From Caulifigura coniformis (lineage in GTDB: Bacteria > Planctomycetota > Planctomycetia > Planctomycetales > Planctomycetaceae): a stretch of 64,000 nucleotides of DNA. Positions 26,877-36,115 of the stretch are shown here, piece by piece; the stretch's first letter is position 1, and the number at the start of each line of letters is the position of its first letter. Below the pieces are notes generated by a model that saw only the letters and a program-made list of their open reading frames with translations, searched no databases and was not told where the DNA came from. Both the position numbers and the translations under genes were made by a program. The stretch is taken from the NCBI RefSeq assembly GCF_007745175.1, contig NZ_CP036271.1:2495227-2559226 (forward strand), read 5' to 3'.

Positions 26877-29366
26877 ATGCGCCCTTCGCTGTCTGTGATT
26901 GCCGCATTCCTCGCCCTCGCCCCGGTCGCTCTGTCGGCGGCCGACAAGCCCATCGACTTCAACCGCGACGTCCGGCCGATCCTCAGTGACAAGTGCTTCC
27001 ACTGTCACGGCCCCGATGCCCATTCGCGTGAGGCCGAGCTGCGACTCGACGTCGAAGCGGACGCCAAGCGCGACCGCGACGGCTCGTTCGTTATCAATTC
27101 CGCGAAGCCCGAAGCCAGTCTTTTGATCGAGCGGATCGTCAGCACGGACGACGACCGGATGCCCCCGCCGGAGCTCGACAAGCAGCTCACCCCAGCCGAA
27201 ATCGCCATTCTCAAACGATGGGTCGCCGAGGGGGCGGTCTACAAACAGGCCTGGGCCTACGAGAAGCCAGCGCGACATGAAGCCCCCGCGGTGAAGGACC
27301 AGGCGTGGTCGACCCACTGGATCGATCGTTTCGTTCTGGCCCGGCTTGAAGAAGAAGGACTCACTCCAGCACCCGACACCGATCGGGTCACGCTGATCCG
27401 CCGACTCACATTCGATCTCACCGGGCTCCCGCCGACGCCGGCGGAGGTCGAGGCCTTCGTGAACGACCCGGCGTACGATGCGCTTGAGAAACTTGTCGAT
27501 CGCCTGCTCGCGTCGGACGAGTGCGGCGAGCGACTCGCTGCCTACTGGCTCGACCTTGTTCGCTTCGCCGACACCGTCGGCTACCACGGCGATCAGGACC
27601 ACAATGCGTCGCTCTACCGCGACTACGTGATCGATGCCTTCATCGCCAACATGCCGTTCGACCGGTTCTCTCGCGAGCAGCTTGCCGGCGACTACCTCGA
27701 CAATCAGACCGACGACCAGAAGATCGCGACCGCCTATAACCGGCTGCTGCAGACGACGCACGAAGGAGGCCTGCAGGCCAAAGAGTATCTGGCGGTCTAT
27801 GGCGCTGATCGAGTGAGGAACATCTCCGGTGTCTGGTTCGGCGCGACGATCGGATGCGCCCAGTGCCACGACCACAAGTTCGATCCGTACACCGCGAAAG
27901 ACTTCTACTCCCTGCAGGCGTTCTTCGCCGACATCGACGACGAGCGGCACTTCAAGGAGGGAACCAACACGCTCCCCGCCCGTCGCGCGCCGGAGATTCC
28001 CTTGCTTTCGCGCCGCGAAAGGCAGGCGCTCAACAAGCTCGAATCACAGCAGCGCAAGATTGTCGAACAGCTCGCCCGGCTCGGTCCTTCGCCGAAGGAA
28101 CTCGCCGAGAAAGCAGCCCAGGAAGTCATCGCCGGTTCCGAAAAGACCTCGCCCGCTTCGGCCGAAGGGCAGGCCGCGGAAGATCCTGAAACGGCCGCGA
28201 AACGCGCCGCTCTCGACAGGCAACTCGCCCGGCTCGAGAAGTCGATCAAGAGGCTCAACGATTCCACCCGGACGGTGATGATCACGCTGCACAAAGAGCC
28301 GCGGATCACCAGGCTCCTCCCGCGCGGCAACTGGCTCGACGATTCGGGCCCCGAGACCCCGCCGGCGATTCCCGAGTTCATGGGAACGATTGGTTCCGAA
28401 AACCACCGTCCGACACGCCTCGATCTCGTCAACTGGCTGTTCGACGCGGAGAAAGGGAATGGCCTTCTCACCGCGCGCGTCTTCTCGAACCGGTTCTGGT
28501 ATCTCGCATTCGGCGACGGCCTCAGTCGGTCGCTCGAAGACTTCGGAGGACAAGGGGAGCCTCCAAGCCACCCGGAACTTCTCGACCGCCTGGCTTTTGA
28601 GTTCGTCGAGAGCGGCTGGGATGTCCGCCACATGCTGAAGCTCATGGTGATGAGCCGGACCTACCGGCAGTCATCGCGAGCCTCAAAGGAACTGCTCCAA
28701 CGCGACCCCGAAAACCGGCTGCTGGCTCGACAGGCGCGGTTCCGCATTCCGGCAGAAGCCGTCCGCGACACCGCCCTCGACCTCAGCGGCCTTCTCGTCC
28801 AGAAAGTCGGCGGCCCCAGCGTGAAGCCCTATCAGCCGGCCGGCTATTACCGTCACCTGAACTTCCCAACCCGCGAATACAAATCGGACACGGAGACTGC
28901 AAAGCAGTGGCGACGCGGCGTCTATGTCCACTGGCAGCGCCAGTTCCTGCACCCGATGATGAAGGCCTTCGATGCGCCGACGCGGGAAGAGTGCACGGTC
29001 AAACGTCCTCGCTCCAATACGCCAATCGCTTCACTCGTGCTCCTGAACGACCCCACGTTCGTCGAAGCCGCCCGCGCCTTCGCTGTCCGCATCATGAAGC
29101 AGGGAGGCTCGACTCCCGACGAACGGATCGCGTTCGCGTTCCGCCTGGCAACCTCCCGACATCCCGATGATGTCGAGGCGAAGCTTCTCCGCGACCTCTT
29201 CGCGACCTCACTGAAAGAAGCCCAGGCCGATCCCGATCGCGCTGAGGAAATCCTGGCGGTCGGCCTCGCGAAGCGGCCCGGGAACATGGATGAGGTTGAA
29301 GAAGCGGCCTGGACGACAGTCGCCCGGGCGATCCTGAATCTTGGTGAGACGTACCAGAGAAACTAG
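26877..29366 (+). CDS. PSCyt1-DUF1549-DUF1553 protein (PSD1 type), secreted
   Basis: The 829-residue protein has a signal peptide (LSVIAAFLALAPVALSA). A planctomycete cytochrome-C-like domain follows, with FNRDVRPILSDKCFHCHGPD and the haem motif Cys40-x-x-Cys43-His44. DUF1549 comes next (WIDRFVLARLEEEGLTP; GLPPTPAEVEAF), with a second haem-type motif CAQCHDHKFDP at Cys327-Cys330-His331. A charged coiled-coil-like insert follows at about residues 380-470, and then DUF1553 (LVNWLFDAEKGNGLLTARV; MSRTYRQSS). The family pairs with DUF1501 proteins, as here. The biochemical role is not established; extracytoplasmic redox or polysaccharide-related functions are proposed by context only. Confidence 0.93.
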   Translation: MRPSLSVIAAFLALAPVALSAADKPIDFNRDVRPILSDKCFHCHGPDAHSREAELRLDVEADAKRDRDGSFVINSAKPEASLLIERIVSTDDDRMPPPELDKQLTPAEIAILKRWVAEGAVYKQAWAYEKPARHEAPAVKDQAWSTHWIDRFVLARLEEEGLTPAPDTDRVTLIRRLTFDLTGLPPTPAEVEAFVNDPAYDALEKLVDRLLASDECGERLAAYWLDLVRFADTVGYHGDQDHNASLYRDYVIDAFIANMPFDRFSREQLAGDYLDNQTDDQKIATAYNRLLQTTHEGGLQAKEYLAVYGADRVRNISGVWFGATIGCAQCHDHKFDPYTAKDFYSLQAFFADIDDERHFKEGTNTLPARRAPEIPLLSRRERQALNKLESQQRKIVEQLARLGPSPKELAEKAAQEVIAGSEKTSPASAEGQAAEDPETAAKRAALDRQLARLEKSIKRLNDSTRTVMITLHKEPRITRLLPRGNWLDDSGPETPPAIPEFMGTIGSENHRPTRLDLVNWLFDAEKGNGLLTARVFSNRFWYLAFGDGLSRSLEDFGGQGEPPSHPELLDRLAFEFVESGWDVRHMLKLMVMSRTYRQSSRASKELLQRDPENRLLARQARFRIPAEAVRDTALDLSGLLVQKVGGPSVKPYQPAGYYRHLNFPTREYKSDTETAKQWRRGVYVHWQRQFLHPMMKAFDAPTREECTVKRPRSNTPIASLVLLNDPTFVEAARAFAVRIMKQGGSTPDERIAFAFRLATSRHPDDVEAKLLRDLFATSLKEAQADPDRAEEILAVGLAKRPGNMDEVEEAAWTTVARAILNLGETYQRN

Positions 29367-29432
29367 CTCCCGTTCGACGGCGTCGCCGGCGCCATGTCGA
29401 ATCACCAGCACTGCGAGTCGCGTGAACGAACC

Positions 29433-30848
29433 ATGAGCCTCTTCAATTCCGCCCTTGCCCGCCGTCAGTTCCTGTCGACCACCGGCGTCGGCTTCGGAGC
29501 CGCCGCCCTCTCGAGCCTCATCGCCCGCGACTCCCAGGCCCATGCGCCAGGCCGGTCCGGCCTCCCGCATTTCCCCGCGACGATCAAGCGGGTGATCTAC
29601 CTGTATATGTCCGGCGGGCCATCGCAGTTCGAATCGTTCGACTACAAGCCCGAGATGGAACGCCTCGACGGGCAGCCAATGCCCGAGTCGTTCACCAAAG
29701 GACAGCCCATCGCCCAGCTTCAGGGGAAGGAGCTGAAAGTCCAGGGCCCGATGACGAAGTTCAAACAGTACGGCGAATCGGGCCAGTGGGTCAGCGACTT
29801 CTTCCCCTGGCAGCAGAAGCTCGCGGACGACATCTGCGTCATCCGCTCGATGCACACCGACCAGATCAATCACGACCCGGCCAACACCTTCATCAACACG
29901 GGCACCGCCATCAGCGGACGCCCCTCGATGGGGGCGTGGATCAATTACGGACTCGGCTCCGAGTGCGAGGACCTCCCCGGCTTCGTTGTCATGACGAGCG
30001 TCGGCGGCCGCAATCCCCAGCCGATCGCCGCCCGGCAGTGGGACGCTGGCTTTCTCCCCAGCCGGTTTTCGGGAGTCGAGTTCAACTCCGCCGGCGACCC
30101 GGTCCACTACATCTCCAATCCCCCCGGCGTGACGAACGCCCAGCAGCGGCGTCTCGTCGATGCCGTCAACGCGCTCGACCGCCGCCGCAATGAGACAGTG
30201 ACCAATCCCGAGCTCGAAACCCGCATCGCCAACTACGAAACGGCCTTCCGGATGCAGGCATCGGTCCCCGAGCTGATGGACATGTCCGGGGAGCCGCAGC
30301 ACATCCTCGACATGTACGGCTGCAAGCCGGGCGACGGATCGTTCGCCTCGAACTGCCTCCTCGCCCGCAAGCTGGCCGAGCGCGGAGTCCGGTTCATCCA
30401 GCTCTATCACCGCGGGTGGGACCATCACGACGGCATCGAGAAGTACATGGACATCTGCTGCCGACTGACCGACCAGCCAACCTACGCACTGATCCACGAC
30501 CTCAAGCAGCGCGGCATGCTCGATGACACCCTCGTCATCTGGGGCGGCGAATTCGGTCGAACCCCGATGTCGCAAACAAGCAAAGGCGCCCCCGGCCGGG
30601 ATCACCACATGCGCTGCTTCACCAGCTGGATGGCGGGGGGCGGCATCAAGGGCGGGCTCAGCTACGGGCAGTCCGACATCCTCGGCTACTTCCCCGCCGA
30701 GAACCCCGTCCACGTCCGCGACATGCACGCCACAATGCTGCACATGTTCGGCATAGACCACGAGCGGTTCACGATCAAGCACCAGGGTCTCGACCTGAAA
30801 CTCACCGGTGTCGAAAAAGCCCACGTCCTGAAAGACATCATGGCTTGA
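29433..30848 (+). CDS. DUF1501 protein with twin-arginine-type leader
   Basis: The 471-residue protein starts MSLFNSALARRQFLSTTGVGFGAAALS, a Tat-like leader (RRQFL) for export of a folded protein. The DUF1501 body has VIYLYMSGGPSQFESFDYKPEM, FTKGQPIAQLQG, HTDQINHDPANTFINTG, the central GVRFIQLYHRGWDHH and VIWGGEFGRTPMSQ. These proteins resemble the sulfatase/phosphatase superfamily but their activity is not known. It is the standard partner of the PSD1-type gene, which ends 66 bases upstream. A longer start at 29394 is possible but lies inside a repeat-like GC element. The 3' end overlaps the convergent sulfatase gene by 11 bases. Confidence 0.92.
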   Translation: MSLFNSALARRQFLSTTGVGFGAAALSSLIARDSQAHAPGRSGLPHFPATIKRVIYLYMSGGPSQFESFDYKPEMERLDGQPMPESFTKGQPIAQLQGKELKVQGPMTKFKQYGESGQWVSDFFPWQQKLADDICVIRSMHTDQINHDPANTFINTGTAISGRPSMGAWINYGLGSECEDLPGFVVMTSVGGRNPQPIAARQWDAGFLPSRFSGVEFNSAGDPVHYISNPPGVTNAQQRRLVDAVNALDRRRNETVTNPELETRIANYETAFRMQASVPELMDMSGEPQHILDMYGCKPGDGSFASNCLLARKLAERGVRFIQLYHRGWDHHDGIEKYMDICCRLTDQPTYALIHDLKQRGMLDDTLVIWGGEFGRTPMSQTSKGAPGRDHHMRCFTSWMAGGGIKGGLSYGQSDILGYFPAENPVHVRDMHATMLHMFGIDHERFTIKHQGLDLKLTGVEKAHVLKDIMA

Positions 30849-32310
30849 ACAGCTCGATCGGGACGTCGTTCGTCCGGTCCGGCCCCGGCGTGCTTCTCCC
30901 CCGCGCCCTGTAGTCCTCGAGCAGCTTCGTCAGCCGCATGACCACGTCCGGGTTCGCAGCCTCGACGTTGTGCTGTTCGCCAGGGTCGGTATCGAGGCGA
31001 TAGAGCTGCGGCGATTCCGCATCGCCGCCCTTGCTCCACCCGCCGCTCCCCGCGCACAGGCACAGCTTCCACGATCCCTGCCGGATCGCGAAGCGACCCG
31101 AAATGCTGTGATGCACGACCGCTTCGTGCACCGGTGCAGTCGCTTTCCCAAGCAGGACGGGGAGGATGCTGACACTGTCCTCGCCCGCCTCAGGAGGGAG
31201 CGTCGCTCCGATCAGTTCGGCACACGTCGCCATCAGGTCACTGTGACAGATCAGCTGATCGGATCTCGAACCGGCCGCGATCCGTCCCGGCCAGCGGACA
31301 AAGAACGGCACGCGGTGACCTCCCTCCCAGATGTCCGCCTTGTAACCGCGGAACCCGGCGCTCGCGAAGTGGCCTGCCTGCTCAAGCTGGTTCGTCTTCG
31401 CTGCTGGTGAGCAGCCGTTGTCGGACGTGAAAACCACCAGCGTGCTGTCCGCCAGCCCGGCGTCATCGAGCGCTGTCAGCACCTGGCCGACGACGGCATC
31501 GGTCTGCATCACGAAGTCGGCGTAGCTCCCGAGCGGGCTCTTCCCCTGCCACTCCGGCGCCGGGACGATCGGCGTGTGGGGCGACGTCAGCGGCAGGTAC
31601 AGGAAGAACGGCGTTCCGGCGCGACTGTCCGCGGCCCGGTCGTCGATGTACTGAACCGCCCGCGCGGCGAGCCGCGGGAGCATGTCCACAGGTTCGAGAG
31701 ATTCAATCACGCGGTCGTTCTCGACCAGCGCCTTCATCGTGCGGGCGTTCGAGCACCCCCAGAACAGGTCGAACCCGCGCGTGGTCGGCCCGCCCACGAT
31801 CTTCGATCCGACCGGCGGCGTGTTTTCGGCGGCCTTCGCTTTCTTCCCTCTCGCCGGTGAAGATCCGGCGTCAGCTGGACGCTCGGACAGGTAGCCCAGG
31901 TGCCACTTGCCCAGACAGGCGGTGGTGTATCCGTGTTGCTTGAGGAGCTGGGGAACGGTCAGCCGCTCCGACACGATCAGCGGCTCATCGTCTCCGCCAT
32001 CAAGAACGCCCTGCTGCAGCCGCGTCCTCCAGGCATACCGCCCTGTGAGGAGGCCGTACCGTGTCGGAGTGCAGACGGCCGATCCGCTGTGGGAGTCGGT
32101 GAATGTCATCCCCTGCGACGCCAAGCGATCCAGGTGCGGAGTTGCGATCATCCCCCGCTCCGGGTTCAGGCACTGCACGTCCCCGTACCCGAGGTCGTCC
32201 GCGATGATGTAGATGATGTTCGGCTTCTCGGCCGCGATTGCGCGAGCGGCAATCGCCTGCAGCACAATGACAATCAGGGCGAGAAGGGACGCCGATGTTC
32301 TCGAGCGCAC
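30838..32310 (-). CDS. Formylglycine-dependent sulfatase (arylsulfatase A-like), secreted
   Basis: The 490-residue enzyme has a signal peptide (LLALIVIVLQAIAARAIA, then AEKPN) and the sulfatase core: NIIYIIADDLGYGDV for metal binding, and Cys80 in the CTPTRYGLLTGRYAWR segment for conversion to formylglycine. FTSDNGCSPAAK and HRVPFFVRWPGRI are typical later motifs. The best start is GTG 32310, which has GAGGAG eight bases upstream and places the signal peptide at the N-terminus; longer ATG starts would bury it. It overlaps the convergent DUF1501 gene by 11 bases. Substrate unknown. Confidence 0.93.
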   Translation of the reverse strand: MRSRTSASLLALIVIVLQAIAARAIAAEKPNIIYIIADDLGYGDVQCLNPERGMIATPHLDRLASQGMTFTDSHSGSAVCTPTRYGLLTGRYAWRTRLQQGVLDGGDDEPLIVSERLTVPQLLKQHGYTTACLGKWHLGYLSERPADAGSSPARGKKAKAAENTPPVGSKIVGGPTTRGFDLFWGCSNARTMKALVENDRVIESLEPVDMLPRLAARAVQYIDDRAADSRAGTPFFLYLPLTSPHTPIVPAPEWQGKSPLGSYADFVMQTDAVVGQVLTALDDAGLADSTLVVFTSDNGCSPAAKTNQLEQAGHFASAGFRGYKADIWEGGHRVPFFVRWPGRIAAGSRSDQLICHSDLMATCAELIGATLPPEAGEDSVSILPVLLGKATAPVHEAVVHHSISGRFAIRQGSWKLCLCAGSGGWSKGGDAESPQLYRLDTDPGEQHNVEAANPDVVMRLTKLLEDYRARGRSTPGPDRTNDVPIELFKP

Positions 32311-32365
32311 GGGCAGACTCCTCGAAGAGACCTGTTCGAGAATACCGACATCGCCCCGAGATGCG

Positions 32366-32806
32366 TTACTCAGCGGACGGTGGAAGGGCCCCGCCCGAGG
32401 GCGCCTTCCATCGGGCAACCGCCTCATCGACATCCACCGGCAGCACGACCACCGCCGGCCCCGGATGTGGGGACGCGATCGCCTCCCGGACCTGCTGGTT
32501 CACCTTCTCCAGCCGGCGTCGCACTTCTGCTTCACTTCCGATCCGCGGCAACTCTGCCAGCGTGCGTTCCAGTTCCCGGCGCGCCTCGAGGATTGGTGGC
32601 ACGATCGAGAGACCCTCATCCTTCAGCTTCTGCCTGATCCACCAGTCATCATCGGGTGGATCATCGATCCCTGGAATCGGCTTGCCGGCGCCAGCGAGGT
32701 TGTCGAACTGGCCCGCGTCCATCGCCTCACGAATGCGGCGTTCGGCGAAGCTCTCCCAGCTCATGCCGGCAGGCTTGCGATTCGGCAGTGGCGGAGTCGT
32801 CGACAT
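32366..32806 (-). CDS. DUF1992 (DnaJ-homologue-type) protein
   Basis: The 146-residue protein has the DUF1992 pattern: SWESFAERRIREAMDAGQFDNLAGAGKPIP and DDWWIRQKLKDEGLSIVPPILEARRELE near the middle, followed by a helical LEKVNQQVREA stretch. DUF1992 proteins are annotated as DnaJ homologue subfamily C member 28-like, although no J domain is present here. The function is unknown. It is on the same strand as the sulfatase, 55 bases upstream of its GTG. Confidence 0.85.
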   Translation of the reverse strand: MSTTPPLPNRKPAGMSWESFAERRIREAMDAGQFDNLAGAGKPIPGIDDPPDDDWWIRQKLKDEGLSIVPPILEARRELERTLAELPRIGSEAEVRRRLEKVNQQVREAIASPHPGPAVVVLPVDVDEAVARWKAPSGGALPPSAE

Positions 32807-32827
32807 GCCTCGATCGTAAACCCACCC

Positions 32828-32841
32828 GTTCCACGTGCAAC
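32828..32841. promoter_or_regulatory. ParB-site-like 14-mer A
   Basis: GTTCCACGTGCAAC differs from the perfect palindrome GTTCCACGTGGAAC at one base and resembles chromosomal parS sites (core CACGTG flanked by GTTY and RAAC). It lies between the divergent DUF1992 and nucleotidyltransferase-like genes. Two further copies are at 33573-33586 and 36124-36137. Confidence 0.45.
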
Positions 32842-32944
32842 CCCCGCCGGAGTTCCGCCTTCAGTCGGCGCTCATGCAGCGAACACCATCACCTCGCGAC
32901 AAACTCGCATTGCCCCCCGCCGCGCGATCGTGAACACTCACATC

Positions 32945-33544
32945 ATGCCCGTCGTTCTCAAAGACTTCTCCTGGGACAGGATGATCGCCGCCGTGGACGC
33001 CGTTCGCGAACGCGCCCGCCGAGCTTCGGCCGCGCTCACTCAATCGTCCGTGCCCCACTCAATCATCGGCGGCCACGCGGTCGCCTCCTGGGTTGCCCGT
33101 GTCGATGCAGAGGCCGTCCGCAACACGGCCGACGTCGACCTGCTCATCCGCCGCGAAGATCTCGATCGCACAATCGCCGCGCTGAGCAGCGCCGGATTCG
33201 TCCACCACAATGTGAACGGGATCGACCTCTTTCTGGATGGACCGACCGGCTCGGTGCGGAGCGGAGTGCACGTCGTGTTCGCCCGGGAGAGAGTTTTCAG
33301 CGACTACCCGACGGAGACGCCGGATGTGACCGAGGCTGAACCGGGCCCGGAGTTCCCCGTGCCGACGCTCGAGGCCCTCGTCCGGATGAAGCTCACGTCA
33401 TTTCGACTGAAGGACAAAGTCCACGTCCTCGACCTCATCGGGGTCGGCCTGGTCGATGAATCCTGGCTGAACCAACTGCCGCCGCCGCTGGTACCGCGAC
33501 TGAAGGAACTTCTCGAATCGCCCGATCGAGAACGCACCCATTGA
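32945..33544 (+). CDS. Nucleotidyltransferase-like protein
   Basis: The 199-residue product resembles minimal nucleotidyltransferase-fold proteins: HSIIGGHAVASWVARVDAEAVRNTADVDLLI has the small-residue motif and then the paired acidic residues (D-V-D), and later VPTLEALVRMKLTSFRLKDKVHVLDLI is typical of such proteins in the DUF6036/AbiEii-like range. No second gene with a toxin or antitoxin signature is adjacent, so a toxin-antitoxin role is not supported. It could act on tRNA or small molecules; function unknown. ATG 32945 lies after the ParB-site-like element A. Confidence 0.7.
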   Translation: MPVVLKDFSWDRMIAAVDAVRERARRASAALTQSSVPHSIIGGHAVASWVARVDAEAVRNTADVDLLIRREDLDRTIAALSSAGFVHHNVNGIDLFLDGPTGSVRSGVHVVFARERVFSDYPTETPDVTEAEPGPEFPVPTLEALVRMKLTSFRLKDKVHVLDLIGVGLVDESWLNQLPPPLVPRLKELLESPDRERTH

Positions 33545-33572
33545 GCAGTGGCGTTCAACCCCGCCGCTCAAG

Positions 33573-33586
33573 GTTTCACGTGCAAC
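33573..33586. promoter_or_regulatory. ParB-site-like 14-mer B
   Basis: GTTTCACGTGCAAC, identical to the copy at 36124-36137. It lies in the 67-base gap between the convergent nucleotidyltransferase-like and SUKH genes. The bases just before it (CCGCCGCTCA) also occur before the end of the GT39 relic at 34621-34630. Confidence 0.5.
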
Positions 33587-33611
33587 GGCGCCTTGCCCCC
33601 GCGCCCCGCCC

Positions 33612-34580
33612 TCACTCAATCCGGCCCTTCACATACTTGTCGATCTTCATCCCTTCCTTCTGCCGTTCCTTGATTCTCCATTCGCCGTCCACGTGCTCCA
33701 GGACCCAGCGATGTTTGTACTTTCTCTCCCGATCCCATCGTTTGGCCCGGAGCGTGTAGACATACGCCTTCGCTCCCTTGATTTCCGTGCGAACGAACTC
33801 GTCCCGGTTGTCGGGTGCGAAGTCGTCGCTGCCAATCGTCATGTCCGAAAACTTCGCACCGGTCGTCAGTCGTTCCCAGAGAGCCTTCTTGAACTTCTTG
33901 CAGTCCCGCCAGGCATCAGACTCGAAGCCACTGAATTCGCGGGGAAGATCGGGATCATCCATCTCCTTGAAGACAGACTGCACCAGCTTCCAGTTCTCCT
34001 CCCAGAACTCTTCGAGCGTCTGCTCAGGCGTCCGCGTCGGCAGGATGGTGGGGGGTTTGCTCCGCTTCTTCTTCTCAGGAGGCTGGTAGTTGATTGCCGT
34101 CCGGCTGCTCGCGTTGAACGGCTCGAATTCGAGAGGTCCGACATCCGGGTTCAACTTGCAGTCGACGCAACACCACTTGAGCAGGTCCCACAGCGACCCG
34201 TCGACCACCGAGACGGACTCTTCCTCCCGTGGCAACACATACAGCCGACCGGGCCGCTTGGGGTGAAAGCAGAACTCGTCACCGTCCAGCGTGTCCGCAA
34301 ACCGGATGCACTCCCCCGCCCGCTTCGGGGACAGCTTCCGCTCGCCCCAGAACCAGTACGCATCGATCCGGTCCCGCCACTCCTGAAGTGAGTTAGCGAT
34401 CTCCCACGGCGGAAAGACCCTGACGAAAACGGAGAGCGCCCCCTCGCCGAACCGCGTGATGTATTCGCGATAGCCCTCGGGAAATGTGACGCCCAGAACC
34501 CGCTCGGCCTCGTCGACATCCGCGACCGAAACCTCCTGCAGCGGTTTCCCTTCAACAACAGAAATCTCGTCGATCGTCAT
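33612..34580 (-). CDS. SMI1/KNR4 (SUKH) protein with C-terminal NTF2-like region
   Basis: The 322-residue protein begins with a SUKH-type domain: VADVDEAERVLGVTFPEGYREYITRFGEGALS, followed by WEIANSLQEWRDR and a VLPREEESVSVVDGSLWDLLKW stretch. After a basic linker (PPEKKKRSKPP) the second part has an NTF2-like pattern ending in KHRWVLEHVDGEWRIKERQ. SUKH proteins are often immunity proteins against polymorphic toxins, but many stand-alone members exist. No toxin is adjacent. The fusion to an NTF2-like module could be a two-part immunity protein or a bacterial housekeeping SUKH protein. Confidence 0.75.
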   Translation of the reverse strand: MTIDEISVVEGKPLQEVSVADVDEAERVLGVTFPEGYREYITRFGEGALSVFVRVFPPWEIANSLQEWRDRIDAYWFWGERKLSPKRAGECIRFADTLDGDEFCFHPKRPGRLYVLPREEESVSVVDGSLWDLLKWCCVDCKLNPDVGPLEFEPFNASSRTAINYQPPEKKKRSKPPTILPTRTPEQTLEEFWEENWKLVQSVFKEMDDPDLPREFSGFESDAWRDCKKFKKALWERLTTGAKFSDMTIGSDDFAPDNRDEFVRTEIKGAKAYVYTLRAKRWDRERKYKHRWVLEHVDGEWRIKERQKEGMKIDKYVKGRIE

Positions 34581-34627
34581 CGTTCACCCCCGCCTACGAT
34601 TGAGCCGGGTCGCCTGCGACCCGCCGC

Positions 34628-34825
34628 TCACTGTATCGAGTGCAACAGTCGAATCCTCTCAACCATCGGTGGGTCCCTCGGCGACAGGTCCCAGGCCCAA
34701 CGGCTATCGAGCAGGACAAGATCGTTCGGCCGATACTCGTACTCGTCCACGACCTCGAGGCGCCCGCCTGCGATCAGCCGACCCGCTTCACCGCGATGCG
34801 ACGCCTCTGCGTGCGGCCCCACGTC
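34628..34825 (-). pseudogene. 3' relic of a GT39-family gene
   Basis: About 65 codons read VGPHAEASHRGEAGRLIAGG, RLEVVDEYEYRPNDLVLLDS, RWAWDLSPRDPPMVERIRLL, then HSIQ and a stop. They align without gaps apart from a short shift to the last residues of the intact gene at 36116-37933 (VGPHADQAEADRLIAAGRLE and so on). An in-frame stop lies four codons before the homology begins, right after the end of the TlpA-like gene, so no start or membrane domain remains. It is best read as the leftover of a duplicated or replaced glycosyltransferase gene. Confidence 0.8.
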
Positions 34826-34836
34826 ACGCCCTCAAC

Positions 34837-35919
34837 TCAAGGAGCCGGCTCGGTCAGGAGTTCTTCGATGTGCTTCCGCATCTGGGCTTCGCCCGTCTGC
34901 CCCTGCCAGTTCAGCTCGCCCGTCCAGTAGAAGCGGAGCCGTCCGGCCTTGTCGACGAGGTACACGCTTGGCCACATCGAGTTGCCCCACGCATCCCAGT
35001 TCTTCGAGTCCACGTCGATGAGCACCGGGAACTCGAACTTCTCCTCGGCCGCCTTCCTCTTCACAGCCTCGATGTCCCGTTCGGCCTTGGTCTCGGGAGT
35101 GTGAATCCCGACGATCACCAGATCCTGCCCCCGGTATCGCGACTGCCAGTCGAGGTAGGCGGGGTAGTTGTGAATGCAGTTGATGCACCCGAACGCATAG
35201 AAATGGACGGCCACGACCTTGCCGCGGAGGCTGCTGGAGGCGAGTCCCTCACTGTTGGCCCACTGGCCTGAGTCGATGAGGTCAGGGACCCGGAAGGCGG
35301 GCCGGCCCAGGCGGGTCACATCGAAGGCCTCCCCCAGCATCCTCGTCCAGCCGTCGCGCTGGGCCTGGGTCAGGCGGTCGAGCACCTTCCGCTGCTCGCC
35401 GATCTTGAGCGTTCGCAGCCGGCCCTCAAGCTGCTTTTGCGGCGTCTTCTCCTCTTTGGCCTTGGCCGCCGCGCGCTGCAGGCTCTCCCGGGTTTCCGAA
35501 ACAATGGCCCGGATCTTCTCCTTCTGGCTGTCGGTCAGCTTGAGGACCGGCTCCATCTCCGGCTGCAGAAACGAGTCGGTCCCCAGCCGGCGCAGTTCGA
35601 CTTCCCGCAGCCGTGTCTCCTGACGCTCGTCGAGAACCTCTTTCAGCTCCTCCCGTGCTTCGGCCACCAGGGCCGCGAACGTCGGCCGGCTGACCTCCGG
35701 CTTCTGGTTGCGCAGCGGGAAGAACCGCAGGTCCCAGCCATCGCGCATCGTCGTGAATCGTGACTGCTGCTCGGCCGAGAGCTTGAGTTCCTCGACGACC
35801 GCCGGCTCGTGCAGCAGCACCCAGAAGGCCTCGATGCGCGGATCGGGCTCGTCGGAGAAAACGGGACCAGCGAGAGCGACCAGCAGAACAGCCGCGAAAG
35901 TGCAGCAGGGCAGTCTCAT
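34837..35919 (-). CDS. Exported TlpA-like thioredoxin-fold protein with helical N-domain
   Basis: The 360-residue product has a signal peptide (LPCCTFAAVLLVALAGPVFS, then DEPD). The first 210 residues are charged and helical, with repeated ELKLSAEQQ / LKLTDSQKEKI / RLTQAQRDGW patterns common in planctomycete exported proteins. The C-terminal part is a TlpA-like thioredoxin fold with Cys245-x-x-Cys248 in FYAFGCINCIHNYPAYLDW and VYLVDKAGRLRFYWTG. It probably acts in periplasmic thiol redox or reduction of cofactors. GGAAGG precedes the ATG. It lies between the GT39 gene and its 3' relic. Confidence 0.85.
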   Translation of the reverse strand: MRLPCCTFAAVLLVALAGPVFSDEPDPRIEAFWVLLHEPAVVEELKLSAEQQSRFTTMRDGWDLRFFPLRNQKPEVSRPTFAALVAEAREELKEVLDERQETRLREVELRRLGTDSFLQPEMEPVLKLTDSQKEKIRAIVSETRESLQRAAAKAKEEKTPQKQLEGRLRTLKIGEQRKVLDRLTQAQRDGWTRMLGEAFDVTRLGRPAFRVPDLIDSGQWANSEGLASSSLRGKVVAVHFYAFGCINCIHNYPAYLDWQSRYRGQDLVIVGIHTPETKAERDIEAVKRKAAEEKFEFPVLIDVDSKNWDAWGNSMWPSVYLVDKAGRLRFYWTGELNWQGQTGEAQMRKHIEELLTEPAP

Positions 35920-36115
35920 GAATCGCCTTCCGGAACCAGAGCTACAACCCGCGACCAGGCCGGGCACGACCAGGCCGCCGCAAGCGACGTCGCCCTTCAC
36001 GGTATCCGAGAGCATGATGAATGGAACAGGGTCCCGCGGCGTTGAGCCCCGACTGGGCGACGCACCGCCGCCGACTGGCCCCCGTTCCGATGGGTGCCTT
36101 GTCTCCTGTTCAGCC

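Noticed and set aside
32311..32433. ATG at 32433 as the sulfatase start
   Set aside because: It would put 41 polar residues before the signal peptide and overlap the DUF1992 gene; GTG 32310 has a good ribosome-binding site.
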